In this document: positions 32,626-43,694 of the stretch, in pieces | How the letters are laid out: every line of letters starts with the position of its first letter | Numbering within the stretch: the first letter of the stretch is position 1 | Source of the DNA: DDH964 sp963763205 | Lineage (GTDB): Bacteria; Desulfobacterota; Desulfuromonadia; Desulfuromonadales; DDH964 | NCBI GenBank assembly: GCA_963763205.1 | Contig: CAVXNQ010000005.1 | Span: 1 to 64,000 of the forward strand | Length of the DNA stretch: 64,000 nt | Direction of reading: 5' to 3' | Program-made: the position numbers and the translations under genes | The notes under the pieces: generated by a model | The model's database searches: none | What the model was told of the DNA's origin: nothing | The model's input: the letters and a program-made list of their open reading frames with translations, nothing else

Positions 32626-33115
32626 TCCATCTCCTGTGAAATGAAAAAGGGCGGCCCCCAATGGAGCCGCCCTTTATCCACGCCTGCTGAACTGTCCGGA
32701 TCAGTGCGCTCTTGCGCCCGGCCACCTGAATGCGGATCATCGCCCGCTCCAGAGCCGCCTGCATGACCAGAAAGTCCTTGTCTTCGGGATTCAGCTTCTT
32801 GAGCGCTTCTTCGGCCCGGCCCAGAGCGGCCTTGGCCGGCTCAAGGTCGATCTGGTCGGCCGGTTCGGCCGTCTCCACCAGCACGGTGACGGTGTCGTTT
32901 TCCACCTCCACATAGCCCCAGTTGACCGCCACGTGGAACAGTTCGCTCCCCTTGCGGTAGGAGAGCTCGCCGATCTTCAGGGTGGTCAGCATCGGCGTAT
33001 GCCCGGGAAGCAGGCCGAATTCGCCGATGCTGCCGGGAGCGGTGACTTCGTCCACCTCTTCGGCGAGGACCTGCTTGTAGGGGGTGACCATTTCCAGTCT
33101 GAGTTTTTCTGCCAT
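32603..33115 (-). CDS. atpC: ATP synthase epsilon subunit (C-terminus extended by frame break)
   Basis: The epsilon subunit couples the F1 rotor to the c ring and limits ATP hydrolysis. The N-terminus is MAEKLRLEMVTPYKQVLAEE, with GSIGEFGLLPGHTPMLTTLK and ALGRAEEALKKLNPEDKDF in the helical hairpin. Family members have about 138 residues. As written the frame reads 170, straight through the terminator hairpin at 32646-32675. A one-base shift near 32725 would stop it at TGA 32701-32703 after VAGRK, giving the normal length. I think the true end is about 32701. Last gene of the atp operon. Confidence 0.9.
   Translation of the reverse strand: MAEKLRLEMVTPYKQVLAEEVDEVTAPGSIGEFGLLPGHTPMLTTLKIGELSYRKGSELFHVAVNWGYVEVENDTVTVLVETAEPADQIDLEPAKAALGRAEEALKKLNPEDKDFLVMQAALERAMIRIQVAGRKSALIRTVQQAWIKGGSIGGRPFSFHRRWIRKGCRH
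32646..32675. terminator. Bidirectional terminator between the GntR gene and atpC
   Basis: AAAGGGCGGC (32646-32655), a 10-base loop, GCCGCCCTTT (32666-32675). On the minus strand the stem is followed by TTTCATTT, which suits the end of the ATP synthase operon. It also lies 21 bp past the stop of the plus-strand regulator. Confidence 0.85.
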
Positions 33116-33129
33116 ATATGAACACCTTT

Positions 33130-33157
33130 GGCTAAGGGCGAAGGGCAAAAGGCTAGG
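33130..33157 (+). repeat. GGC-type heptad-repeat tract between atpD and atpC
   Basis: Four units in phase: GGCTAAG, GGCGAAG, GGCAAAA, GGCTAGG. A 19-base stretch (33137-33155) is identical to 54138-54156 between gyrB and gyrA. Confidence 0.75.
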
Positions 33158-33197
33158 ATGTCCCTGCGGCCATGCCCTGCCTTGTGCCGGATTCAAT

Positions 33198-34605
<1,408 letters not shown>

Positions 34606-34663
34606 GATGAACCGTTCCTCCTTTTTCCACCCGCGTCAGGTGTGAAACGTTTATGTGCTGAAG

Positions 34664-35532
34664 TTATTTGATCGATTCGGCGCCGGAGATGATTTCCATC
34701 AGCTCTTTGGTGATGGCGGCCTGGCGGGCCCGGTTGTACTGCAGGGTCAGCTTGCCGATCATCTCCGAGGCGTTCTTGCTGGCGCTGTCCATGGCGCTCA
34801 TCCGCGCGCCGTGCTCCGAGGCCGACCGATTCGAGCAGGCCGCGGAAGATCTGCACCTCGACGTGCTTGGGCAGGATCTGCTCCAGGACCTCGCCGCGGC
34901 TCGGCTCGTAGAGGTAGTCGGCCGACGTGCTGCTCCCTCGTCCGCCTGCTTGGGGACGATGGGCAGCAGCTTGTCGATGGTCACATCCTGGGAGATGGCG
35001 CTGCGGAAGGCATTGAAAACAAAGAAGACCGCGTCGTAGTTCCCCGCCACGTACTGCTCGATGACTTCCTGCCCGATCAGGGCCGCGGTGCTGTAGGAGA
35101 TGCTGCCGGTGATATTCTCGTAGACCTTGCTGATGCTGATTCCGGCCCGGCTCTTCAGGTAATCGCGTCCCTTGCGGCCGACGATCATCAGGTCGTAGCC
35201 TTCGTAGCCCTCGGCTTCTCCTTGACGAAGCGTTCGGCGGCCTTGCTGACGTTGCCGTTGAAGCCGCCGCACAGGCCGCGGTCGGCGGTGAGCAGCACCA
35301 CCAGCGCCCGCCCCTTTCCGCGCTGCGACCAGCAGCGGGTGGCCGTCGGCCTCCTCGCGCATGGCGAGACTGGAGAGAACCTCCTGCATCTTGTCGGCGT
35401 AGGGACGGGCGGCGACCACCGCCTCCTGGGCCCGCCGCAACTTGGCGGCGGAGACCATCTTCATCGCCTTGGTGATCTGCCGGGTGTTCTTGACCGAGCT
35501 GATCCGTTTTTTTATATCCTTCAGATTGCCAT
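34664..35532 (-). CDS. atpG: ATP synthase gamma subunit, several frame breaks
   Basis: The central rotor shaft of F1. From ATG 35532 the expected MANLKDIKKRISSV requires one extra A right after the start codon; the written sequence has lost it. The protein then reads SVKNTRQITKAMKMVSAAKL, AQEAVVAARPYADK, YDLMIVGRKGRDYLKSR and VFNAFRSAISQDVTIDKLLP. It ends NASEMIGKLTLQYNRARQAA and ITKELMEIISGAE, the family C-terminus, at 34664. Other breaks lie near 35320, 35215, 34930 and 34825. Restored length is about 289. It is 27 bp after atpA. Confidence 0.94.
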
Positions 35533-35559
35533 CTGTCCAAACCTTCTGCGTGCGTTTGA

Positions 35560-37071
<1,512 letters not shown>

Positions 37072-37080
37072 AAGACCTTC

Positions 37081-37623
37081 TCACCCCTTCTTTAAGGTAT
37101 CTTCAATACGTTTCAGTTGTGTTCTGAGGCTGCCGTCGAACAGCCGGCCGCCGATTTCTGCCTGCAGGCCCCCGAGCAGGGCCGGGTCGACGGCGACGGT
37201 CAGCTCGACCTGCTTGCCGGTCTGCTGCTGCAGGGAACTGCCGATCGCCTGACGCTGGGAGGGGCTGAGCTCGGCAGCCGCCGTCACCCGGGCGCGGACG
37301 ATGCCCGACAACTCGTCGGCCAGAGCCCGATAATCGACCGCTATCTGCGACAGATACTGGAGGCGGTCTTTTTCCAGCAGCAGACCGAGAAAATTCTTCA
37401 CGGTCGCCGCCGGTTGCAGACTGGCCAGCAGATCCCCCAGGATCGCCGTCTTCCTGTTCATGGGAAACGTGGGACTTTCGAGGATCAGCCGCAGCAGATC
37501 CTCGCCTGCCAGCAGCGAGCTGAACTGTCCCAGTTCCTGGCCGAAGCGCTCGATCTGGTTCTGCTCGACGGCGAGCCGGACCAGCGCCTTGGCATACCTG
37601 CGGGAAATCGCACTGACGCTCAA
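37081..37623 (-). CDS. atpH: ATP synthase delta subunit
   Basis: The stator subunit (OSCP homologue) that links alpha to the b stalk. The N-terminal helical bundle begins SAISRRYAKALVRLAVEQNQ. The signature VKNFLGLLLEKDRLQYLSQI and the C-terminal VDPALLGGLQAEIGGRLFDG then SLRTQLKRI are present. It has 180 residues and an intact frame. The ATG overlaps the atpF stop by 4 bp. Confidence 0.95.
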   Translation of the reverse strand: MSVSAISRRYAKALVRLAVEQNQIERFGQELGQFSSLLAGEDLLRLILESPTFPMNRKTAILGDLLASLQPAATVKNFLGLLLEKDRLQYLSQIAVDYRALADELSGIVRARVTAAAELSPSQRQAIGSSLQQQTGKQVELTVAVDPALLGGLQAEIGGRLFDGSLRTQLKRIEDTLKKG

Positions 37624-38201
37624 TGGAGTTCTCCTACCTTTTGCGTGTATTCGTTCACCAGGCGGTCATGGTCCTGGGCGGTGAAGCCTTTTTGCAGCAG
37701 GTCCTCGGCGATCGCCACAGCCATCTTCGCGGCCTCGCGCTGCAGTTCGGCGCGCGCCCGGGCCACTTCGAGAGCGGCGCTCTTCTTCGCCTCGGCCTTG
37801 ATCTTCTCGGCCATTTCCTGCGCGTTGGCGATGATCTTCTGGCTTTCCAGCTCCCCTTCGTGGCGGATCTCGGCATAGATGGCGTCGACTTCGGTGGCCG
37901 CCTTGGCCAGCTTCCGGTCGTATTCGGCAAACCGCGCCTCGGCCTCGGTACGCGCCTGCTCGGCCTCGGCCAGGGCTTTGGCAATCCCTTCGCGACGACC
38001 GGCCAGACCGTTGCGCAGCGGCTTGGTCACGAAATAGGCGAGAAGGCCGAAGGTCACGGCAAAATTCAGGCAGCGCCAGAGAAAATCCTTAAACAGCACC
38101 CCGGCGGCGACGTGATGTTCTTCGGCCCCCGCGGCGACGGCCAGCGTCGCTGCGGCAAGCAGCAGGATGGCGGTCAGTCCGGCAATCGTTCCTTTGCGCA
38201 T
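37620..38201 (-). CDS. atpF: ATP synthase b subunit (with signal-like N-terminus)
   Basis: The peripheral-stalk b subunit. It starts MRKGTIAGLTAILLLAAATL, an N-terminal hydrophobic stretch ending AVAAGAEE that looks like a cleavable signal. A membrane anchor follows (LNFAVTFGLLAYFVTKPL) and then the long coiled coil (REGIAKALAEAEQARTEAEA onwards). ATG 38201 is preceded by GAGGAG at 7 bases. 193 residues. The preceding b-like gene shows that the stalk is a b/b' heterodimer. Confidence 0.94.
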   Translation of the reverse strand: MRKGTIAGLTAILLLAAATLAVAAGAEEHHVAAGVLFKDFLWRCLNFAVTFGLLAYFVTKPLRNGLAGRREGIAKALAEAEQARTEAEARFAEYDRKLAKAATEVDAIYAEIRHEGELESQKIIANAQEMAEKIKAEAKKSAALEVARARAELQREAAKMAVAIAEDLLQKGFTAQDHDRLVNEYTQKVGELH

Positions 38202-38212
38202 CAGCAGACTCC

Positions 38213-38638
38213 TCACAGCGCCCTCCCCAGAACCTTGCCGGCGATCATCCCGGCCAGAGCCTCGGTTTCCGACATCAGCGCCTCCCGCGCCAACCCGGCT
38301 TCGGCGGCAACCTGCTTCTTGATCGCCTGCAGCTGGGTCGCCGCCTCTTCGTGGGCAACACCGAGGATCTCGGCCTCCTGCTGGCCCGCCTGCTGCCGCA
38401 GCTGGGCCTTTTCCTCGGCCCCTTTCTGCTTGGCGGCCTGGAGCTGCTCCTGGTAACGCGCCATTTTGGCGTCAACCTGTCCGGCCAGTTCCCGGGCCCG
38501 GGCATGACCGCCGTCGACGGTATCCCGGCGCTTGGCGATGATGCCACGCAGCGGCCGATAGAGGATGATGTTTAAAATCAACATCAACACAACGAAGTTG
38601 AAGAATTGCAGGAAGATGGTCCAATCAAGCTTGATCAC
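38213..38638 (-). CDS. atpX: ATP synthase b' (second b) subunit
   Basis: The first gene of the operon encodes a shorter b-type protein of 141 residues. It has one N-terminal helix, VIKLDWTIFLQFFNFVVLML and LNIILYRPLRGII, then a coiled coil (RRDTVDGGHARARELAGQ to EALMSETEALAGMIAGKVLG). Unlike atpF it has no signal-like leader. GTG 38638 follows AGAGGTG. The paired b/b' stalk is known from photosynthetic and many deltaproteobacterial ATP synthases. atpB and atpE are not in the window, so the F0 core genes lie elsewhere. Confidence 0.93.
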   Translation of the reverse strand: MIKLDWTIFLQFFNFVVLMLILNIILYRPLRGIIAKRRDTVDGGHARARELAGQVDAKMARYQEQLQAAKQKGAEEKAQLRQQAGQQEAEILGVAHEEAATQLQAIKKQVAAEAGLAREALMSETEALAGMIAGKVLGRAL

Positions 38639-38666
38639 TGCGGCACCTCTCGTCAAACCGGCCTTT

Positions 38667-38681
38667 GGTATACTGTATACA
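38667..38681 (-). promoter_or_regulatory. GntR operator upstream of the ATP synthase operon
   Basis: On the minus strand TGTATAC-A-GTATACC, 14 of 15 bases identical to the palindrome in the promoter of the GntR gene (28726-28740). It lies 29 bp upstream of the atpX GTG, so binding would repress the operon. Confidence 0.7.
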
Positions 38682-38686
38682 ACACG

Positions 38687-38713
38687 CCGAGGGATTAAAA
38701 AAAATACCCTCGG
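38687..38713 (-). other. Stem-loop with T-rich loop upstream of the atp operator
   Basis: On the minus strand CCGAGGG, a 13-base loop with nine T, CCCTCGG. It lies between a TTGACA (38759-38754) and the operator. It may be part of the atp leader or end bactofilin transcripts; the role is unclear. Confidence 0.4.
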
Positions 38714-38811
38714 GGGGCAAAGCAGGAGATAGCTAACACACGACCCCACTGAATGTCAAGGTCTTTTGCGCCGTCACCGCCCGGCGACGGCGTCTCGAGG
38801 CCTGGCCCCGC

Positions 38812-39231
38812 TTACTTCTTAAGTACCCCGCTCGCTCCCTTGGCGGCATCACTGCTGCCCTCGGCGCGCTTCATGGTCAGGGTGGAGTTGAGAAGAACCC
38901 CTTCCTCCACGACCAGGACCGGAGCTTCGATGTTGCCTTCGACCTGGGCCGGGGAGCGCAACTCGACACGTTGCAGCGCCTTGACGTTGCCTTTGAAGCG
39001 GCCGCTTATGACCAAGGTCCCCACCGTCACTTCGGCCTGGACATCGGCCGTCTCACCGACAATCAGGGTGTCCCGGGAATTGATCTCTCCGCGGAAGCTG
39101 CCGTCGAGGCGAACGATCTCGTTGAACTGCAGTTTGCCTTCGAACTGGCTGCCGGGACCGAGGAACGCCTTGATTTCACTCTTCTCATTGGACTCTTTAC
39201 GCATAGCACCCTTACCTTTGCTGGCAAACAT
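38812..39231 (-). CDS. Bactofilin
   Basis: A small polymer-forming cytoskeletal protein (139 residues). The DUF583 core beta-helix is visible in IKAFLGPGSQFEGKLQFNEI, then VRLDGSFRGEINSRDTLIVG and repeated G/V turns to ALQRVELRSPAQVEGNIEAP. The termini are short and disordered. Bactofilins of Myxococcus anchor ParABS at the cell poles, and here the gene lies 25 bp after parB in the same direction. ATG 39231 has AGGAA upstream. It is likely co-transcribed with parAB. Confidence 0.92.
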   Translation of the reverse strand: MFASKGKGAMRKESNEKSEIKAFLGPGSQFEGKLQFNEIVRLDGSFRGEINSRDTLIVGETADVQAEVTVGTLVISGRFKGNVKALQRVELRSPAQVEGNIEAPVLVVEEGVLLNSTLTMKRAEGSSDAAKGASGVLKK

Positions 39232-39256
39232 GGATCAGGTTCCTCGCTGGGCTGCC

Positions 39257-40111
39257 TCAGGAAATATTCAGGATATCCAGGAGCCGATCGAGGTCTCCCG
39301 GATTGAAGTAGCTGATCTCGATTTTCCCCCCCTGGCCCCGCGGGACGATCTTGACCTGGGTCCCCAGAGCCCGTTTCAGTTCTCCGGCCAGATGGACCAG
39401 CTGCGGGTCGGGCGCGGCGGCCCGGGGCTTGTCCCGACCACCACCGACAATGCTCTTGATGCGCTTGACCAGGGCCTCGGTCTCCCGCACCGAGAGACGC
39501 TTCTGAACCACCTGCTGGCGGGCCTCGAGGAGGTCCTCTGCCTCCTCCAGAGAGAGCAGGGCGCGGGCGTGCCCCATGCTCAACCGGCCGGCCATGACAT
39601 CGTCGCGGACCGTTGCCGGCAGCCGCAGCAGGCGCAGGGCGTTGGCCACCGTCGAGCGATCCTTGCCGACGCGCTTGGCGACTTCCTCCTGCGAGAGGTC
39701 GAAACCTTCCATCAGGTTGCGGTAGGCCTCCGCCTCCTCGATCGGATTGAGATCCTCCCGCTGGATATTCTCGATCAGGGCCACTTCCAGCGCCCAGTCC
39801 TCGGAAACATCCTGGATGACCACCGGCACGTCGCGCAGGCCGGCCTTCTGGGCCGCCCGCCAGCGGCGCTCGCCGGCGATGATCTGATAATGATCCTCCA
39901 GCCGGCGAACGACCAGCGGCTGGATCACGCCTTTTTCGCGAATCGAGGCGACCAGCTCCGCCATCTTCTCGTCGTTGAAGATCTTGCGCGGCTGCTTGCC
40001 GTGAGGCTTGAGTTCCTCAATGGGGCAGAGGAAGTACTTGCGCCCCCCCTCCTGGGTCGCGGAATTGAGCAGAGCGCCGATGCCCTTGCCCAGCGCCGGT
40101 CGTTTAGCCAT
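39257..40111 (-). CDS. parB: ParB chromosome-partitioning protein
   Basis: ParB binds parS and forms a sliding CTP-dependent clamp. It starts MAKRPALGKGIGALLNSATQ. It has the CTP-binding GERRWRAAQKAGL and ENIQREDLNPIEEAEAYRNL motifs. The helix-turn-helix SQEEVAKRVGKDRSTVANAL is followed by a C-terminal dimer domain. 284 residues, intact frame. It overlaps parA by 8 bp and its parS is at 43674-43689. Confidence 0.97.
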   Translation of the reverse strand: MAKRPALGKGIGALLNSATQEGGRKYFLCPIEELKPHGKQPRKIFNDEKMAELVASIREKGVIQPLVVRRLEDHYQIIAGERRWRAAQKAGLRDVPVVIQDVSEDWALEVALIENIQREDLNPIEEAEAYRNLMEGFDLSQEEVAKRVGKDRSTVANALRLLRLPATVRDDVMAGRLSMGHARALLSLEEAEDLLEARQQVVQKRLSVRETEALVKRIKSIVGGGRDKPRAAAPDPQLVHLAGELKRALGTQVKIVPRGQGGKIEISYFNPGDLDRLLDILNIS

Positions 40112-40877
40112 GGGTCGCCCCCGTTTCGATGATTTCACGGGCCAGTTCCAGGTAGGCGGTGGCCCCCCGGGAGCTGATATCGTAAAGAAGGACCGGCAGA
40201 CCGTGGCTGGGCGCCTCGGAAAGTCGGACGTTGCGTGGGATGACGGTTTCGAAGACCTGCCCGCCGAAATGTTTGCGGATTTCCTCACTGACCTGGTGGG
40301 ACAGGTTGTTGCGGCTGTCGAACATGGTCAGGATGATGCCGCGGATCTGCAGGCGGGGGTTGAGCTCCTTCTGGATCAGGCGGATGGTCTGCATCAGCTG
40401 GCTGAGTCCCTCCATCGCGTAGAACTCACATTGCAGGGGGATCAGCACCGCGTCGGCAGCGGTCAGGGCATTGACGGTCAAAAGCCCGAGGGAGGGGGGA
40501 CAATCGATGATCAGGTAATCGTAATCCGCCCGCACCTCCTCGAGGACCCCCTTGAGTTTCTGCTCCCTGGAGAAGGCCGTGACCAGCTCGATTTCGGCGC
40601 CGATCAGGTCGGTGTTGGAAGGGAGGATATCCAGGCAGGGGAGTTTGCTGTGCACCATTGCATCGCGGGCGGTCGCCTCGCCGAGCAGCGCATTGTAGAC
40701 GGTCAGCTCCTGGGCCTGCTTGTCGATCCCCAGCCCGCTGCAGGCATTGGCCTGGGGATCCATATCCACCAGCAGGGTGCGCTTTTCGGCGGCCGCCAGC
40801 GAGGCGGCAAGATTGACCGCAGTCGTGGTCTTCCCCACGCCCCCCTTCTGGTTGGCAACAGCAAGAATCTGACCCAC
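40104..40877 (-). CDS. parA: ParA (Soj) chromosome-partitioning ATPase
   Basis: The Walker-type ATPase that moves ParB-parS complexes. The deviant Walker A is KGGVGKTTTAVNLAASLA near residue 11, Walker B-like DYDYLIIDCPPSLGLLTVNA, and the end is LPVLLYDISSRGATAYLELA. 257 residues, intact frame. It precedes parB and follows rsmG on the minus strand. Confidence 0.97.
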   Translation of the reverse strand: MGQILAVANQKGGVGKTTTAVNLAASLAAAEKRTLLVDMDPQANACSGLGIDKQAQELTVYNALLGEATARDAMVHSKLPCLDILPSNTDLIGAEIELVTAFSREQKLKGVLEEVRADYDYLIIDCPPSLGLLTVNALTAADAVLIPLQCEFYAMEGLSQLMQTIRLIQKELNPRLQIRGIILTMFDSRNNLSHQVSEEIRKHFGGQVFETVIPRNVRLSEAPSHGLPVLLYDISSRGATAYLELAREIIETGATHG

Positions 40878-41103
40878 AGCTTAGTTCTCCTCTGGCGCGG
40901 GGTATCCTTCGAACAGACAGCCTGCTGCGGGCGAAATGCAACCCGATCGGGCCCGGGACGGGGCTTCTGTCGCCAGCCGATCCAAGACCCGGCGACGGGG
41001 CACAAGAGTACCACAAAGCCCCTGACCCGCAAAGGAAAAAGGCTGCGGACCACGCCCGTATCCGGAGAGGTTGCAGATTTTGGGGGCAGGCTCCAGATGA
41101 TCC

Positions 41104-41775
41104 CTAGATCTTGGGTTCGCTTCGCGCAAGGACGATCAAGGTGCGCCGCGCACCACTGCCGGGCAACTCCAGGCGACGGCTGAACAGGCAGGACAACCCG
41201 AGTCGGCTCAACACCGGTTTGGCTGCGGCTAACTCCCGCTCTCCCTCCTGCCCCTTCATGGCCACGATCCTTCCATGTGGTGCCAGGCAGGGGAGGGCCA
41301 GCCGCACGAAATCTTCCAGCGAGGCGAAGGCGCGCGAGACGACCCGCTCGAAACCGCCGGCAAACTCCGGGTGTTCCGGCAATTTCTCGGCCCGGCCGTG
41401 CCAGGGAGTAAAGCCCTCCAGGCCCATGAGGCGAACCACGTGGCGCTGAAAGGCGATCTTTTTCTGTACCGCATCCACCGAGAGGACCCGCAGGTGCGGG
41501 CAGGCCAGGCGCAGGGGAAGCCCGGGGAAGCCGCCCCCGGAACCGAGATCGAGGAGTCGGCCGGTCGGGTCGATCTCAGATAGGAGAGTCAAGGAGTCGA
41601 CCAGATGCTTTTCCAGCGCCTCTTCGGGATCGCTGATGGCGGTCAAATTGACCCGCCGGTTCCAGCGCAGCAGTTCGTCGCGCAGGCAAAGCAGGTCGCG
41701 GATCACCGAATCATCCAGGGTGATCCCCAGTGCCGCCAGGGACCGCTGCAGATTCCGCTCGTCGTTCCGGCTCAT
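41104..41775 (-). CDS. rsmG: RsmG 16S rRNA (guanine-N7)-methyltransferase
   Basis: RsmG methylates G527 of 16S rRNA using SAM. The signature is LLDLGSGGGFPGLPLRLACP, followed by VVSRAFASLEDFVRLALPCL and the C-terminal RRTLIVLAR strand. 223 residues, intact. It overlaps mnmG by 4 bp, the usual gene order next to the origin. Confidence 0.97.
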   Translation of the reverse strand: MSRNDERNLQRSLAALGITLDDSVIRDLLCLRDELLRWNRRVNLTAISDPEEALEKHLVDSLTLLSEIDPTGRLLDLGSGGGFPGLPLRLACPHLRVLSVDAVQKKIAFQRHVVRLMGLEGFTPWHGRAEKLPEHPEFAGGFERVVSRAFASLEDFVRLALPCLAPHGRIVAMKGQEGERELAAAKPVLSRLGLSCLFSRRLELPGSGARRTLIVLARSEPKI

Positions 41776-43640
41776 TTGCGGCGCAGCAAGACCGCTAGAA
41801 TCGCCATCGCGGCCGGTGTTATCCCGGGGATCCGGGCCGCCTGGCCGAGGTTCAGCGGCCGGACCGCCTCGAGCTTCTCCTGAACTTCGCTGGACAACCC
41901 GGGCAGGCCGCGGTACACGAAGTCGGCGGGAATCGGCAGATCCTCGGTGCGCCGGAACCGTTCCACCTGGTCGATCTGGCGCCGGATATAGCCGGCATAC
42001 TTGACCTCGATTTCCAACTGCTCGCGCAGCCCTCCGTCGAGGGCGGCGAGTTCCTCATCCAGGAACGCCAAGTCGCCGACATGGATTTCGGGCCGGCGCA
42101 GCACCTCCTCCAGAGAGAGGGCATTCTGCAGGGTGCCCAGCCCGAGACGTTCTGCCGCGGCCTGATCGGCGGGACCGATCCGCATCCCCTGCAGCCGCGT
42201 CCGCCCCGCCTGCAACGCCTCCTGGCGGCGACAGAAACGTTGCCAACGCGCGTCGGGGACCAGGCCGATGCGGCGTCCGATCGGCGTCAGGCGCTGATCG
42301 GCATTATCTTCCCGCAGCAACAGGCGGTACTCCGCCCGGGAAGTGAACATGCGGTAAGGCTCGCGGGTTCCCAGGGTCACCAGGTCGTCGACCAGCACCC
42401 CGAGGTAGCCTTCGTTGCGACCGATCACCAGCGGCTCCCTCTCCAGGACCTTGAGGGCGGCATTGATCCCGGCCAGCAACCCCTGGGCGGCGGCCTCCTC
42501 GTAGCCGGACGTGCCGTTAATCTGCCCGGCATGGTAGAGGTTGGCTATCCCCTTGGTCTCCAAGGTAGGCCACAACTGGGCGGGATCGACGTAATCGTAC
42601 TCGATTGCGTAGCCGGGGCGCATGATTTCCACCCGTTCCAACCCCGGCAGGGTGCGCAAAAAAGCCAACTGCACATCGGCCGGAAGAGAGGTGGAAACAC
42701 CGTTGGGGTAGATCTCGGCGGAATCGAGCCCTTCGGGCTCAAGGAAGATCTGGTGCCGATCCTTGTCCGGAAAGCGCACCACCTTATCCTCGATCGAGGG
42801 ACAGTAGCGCGGCCCCACCCCCTCGATGACTCCACCGTAAAGGGGCGAGCGGTCCAGGCCGCCGCGGATCAGGTCATGGGTGCGGGCATTGGTCCAGGTG
42901 ATATGGCAGGGAACCTGGGGAAGGGGAATGATTTCCGTATCCATGGAAAAGGGGCGGGGCGGATCGTCCCCGGGCTGAGCCTCGAGGACTGCAAAATCGA
43001 TCGATCGCCGGTCGAGACGGGCCGGGGTTCCGGTCTTCAATCGTCCGACGGTCAGGCCAAGGCTGCGCAGATCATCGGACAACCCCTCAGAGGGGGGTTC
43101 CCCGGCCCGGCCGCCCGGATACCGGCTCATGCCGACATGGATCAGGCCGCGCATGAAGGTCCCCGTCGTCAGGATCACCGTATCACCCCGGAACGTGACC
43201 CCCTCCCGGGTCTCGACGCCAACGACCCGGCCGGCCTCGACCAGCAACCGCACCACCGCACCCTGTTTCAGGTCGAGGGATTCCTGTTCCTCCACCACCC
43301 GCTTCATGTGGGCGGCGTAACGCCGTCGGTCGGCCTGCGCCCGGGTGGCTCTTACCGCAGGACCCTTGCGGGTATTCAGGGTGCGAAACTGGATGCCGGT
43401 CGCGTCGATAACCCGGGCCATCTCCCCCCCGAGGGCATCAATCTCCCGCACCAGATGCCCCTTGGCGAGACCGCCAATGGCCGGATTGCAGGACATTTGC
43501 GCCACCGTATCGAGCCCCATATTCAACAACAGGGTCCGACACCCCATGCGGGCTGCAGCCAGGGCCGCCTCGCACCCGGCATGGCCGGCACCAACCACCA
43601 CAACCTGATAATCCTTGCCGAACGTTGAACCTACCCGCAC
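41772..43640 (-). CDS. mnmG: MnmG (GidA) tRNA uridine 5-carboxymethylaminomethyl modification protein
   Basis: The FAD enzyme that, with MnmE, modifies U34 of tRNAs. FAD loop VVVVGAGHAGCEAALAAARM; motifs SCNPAIGGLAKGHLVREIDA, GPAVRATRAQADRRRYAAHM, FLEPEGLDSAEIYPNGVSTS and GTSGYEEAAAQGL. The GTG at 43640 is chosen because GAGGAG lies 7 bases upstream; this gives 622 residues. The gene is intact and 31 bp from parS. Confidence 0.97.
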   Translation of the reverse strand: MRVGSTFGKDYQVVVVGAGHAGCEAALAAARMGCRTLLLNMGLDTVAQMSCNPAIGGLAKGHLVREIDALGGEMARVIDATGIQFRTLNTRKGPAVRATRAQADRRRYAAHMKRVVEEQESLDLKQGAVVRLLVEAGRVVGVETREGVTFRGDTVILTTGTFMRGLIHVGMSRYPGGRAGEPPSEGLSDDLRSLGLTVGRLKTGTPARLDRRSIDFAVLEAQPGDDPPRPFSMDTEIIPLPQVPCHITWTNARTHDLIRGGLDRSPLYGGVIEGVGPRYCPSIEDKVVRFPDKDRHQIFLEPEGLDSAEIYPNGVSTSLPADVQLAFLRTLPGLERVEIMRPGYAIEYDYVDPAQLWPTLETKGIANLYHAGQINGTSGYEEAAAQGLLAGINAALKVLEREPLVIGRNEGYLGVLVDDLVTLGTREPYRMFTSRAEYRLLLREDNADQRLTPIGRRIGLVPDARWQRFCRRQEALQAGRTRLQGMRIGPADQAAAERLGLGTLQNALSLEEVLRRPEIHVGDLAFLDEELAALDGGLREQLEIEVKYAGYIRRQIDQVERFRRTEDLPIPADFVYRGLPGLSSEVQEKLEAVRPLNLGQAARIPGITPAAMAILAVLLRRK

Positions 43641-43673
43641 CCAACCACTCCTCGTGCCCGCCGTCGGCACCCT

Positions 43674-43689
43674 TGTTTCACGTGAAACA
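43674..43689. promoter_or_regulatory. parS centromere-like site
   Basis: TGTTTCACGTGAAACA is an exact 16-bp match to the bacterial parS consensus bound by ParB. It lies between mnmG and mnmE, 3.6 kb from parB and about 4-6 kb from the origin. Confidence 0.97.
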
Positions 43690-43694
43690 TTTCT

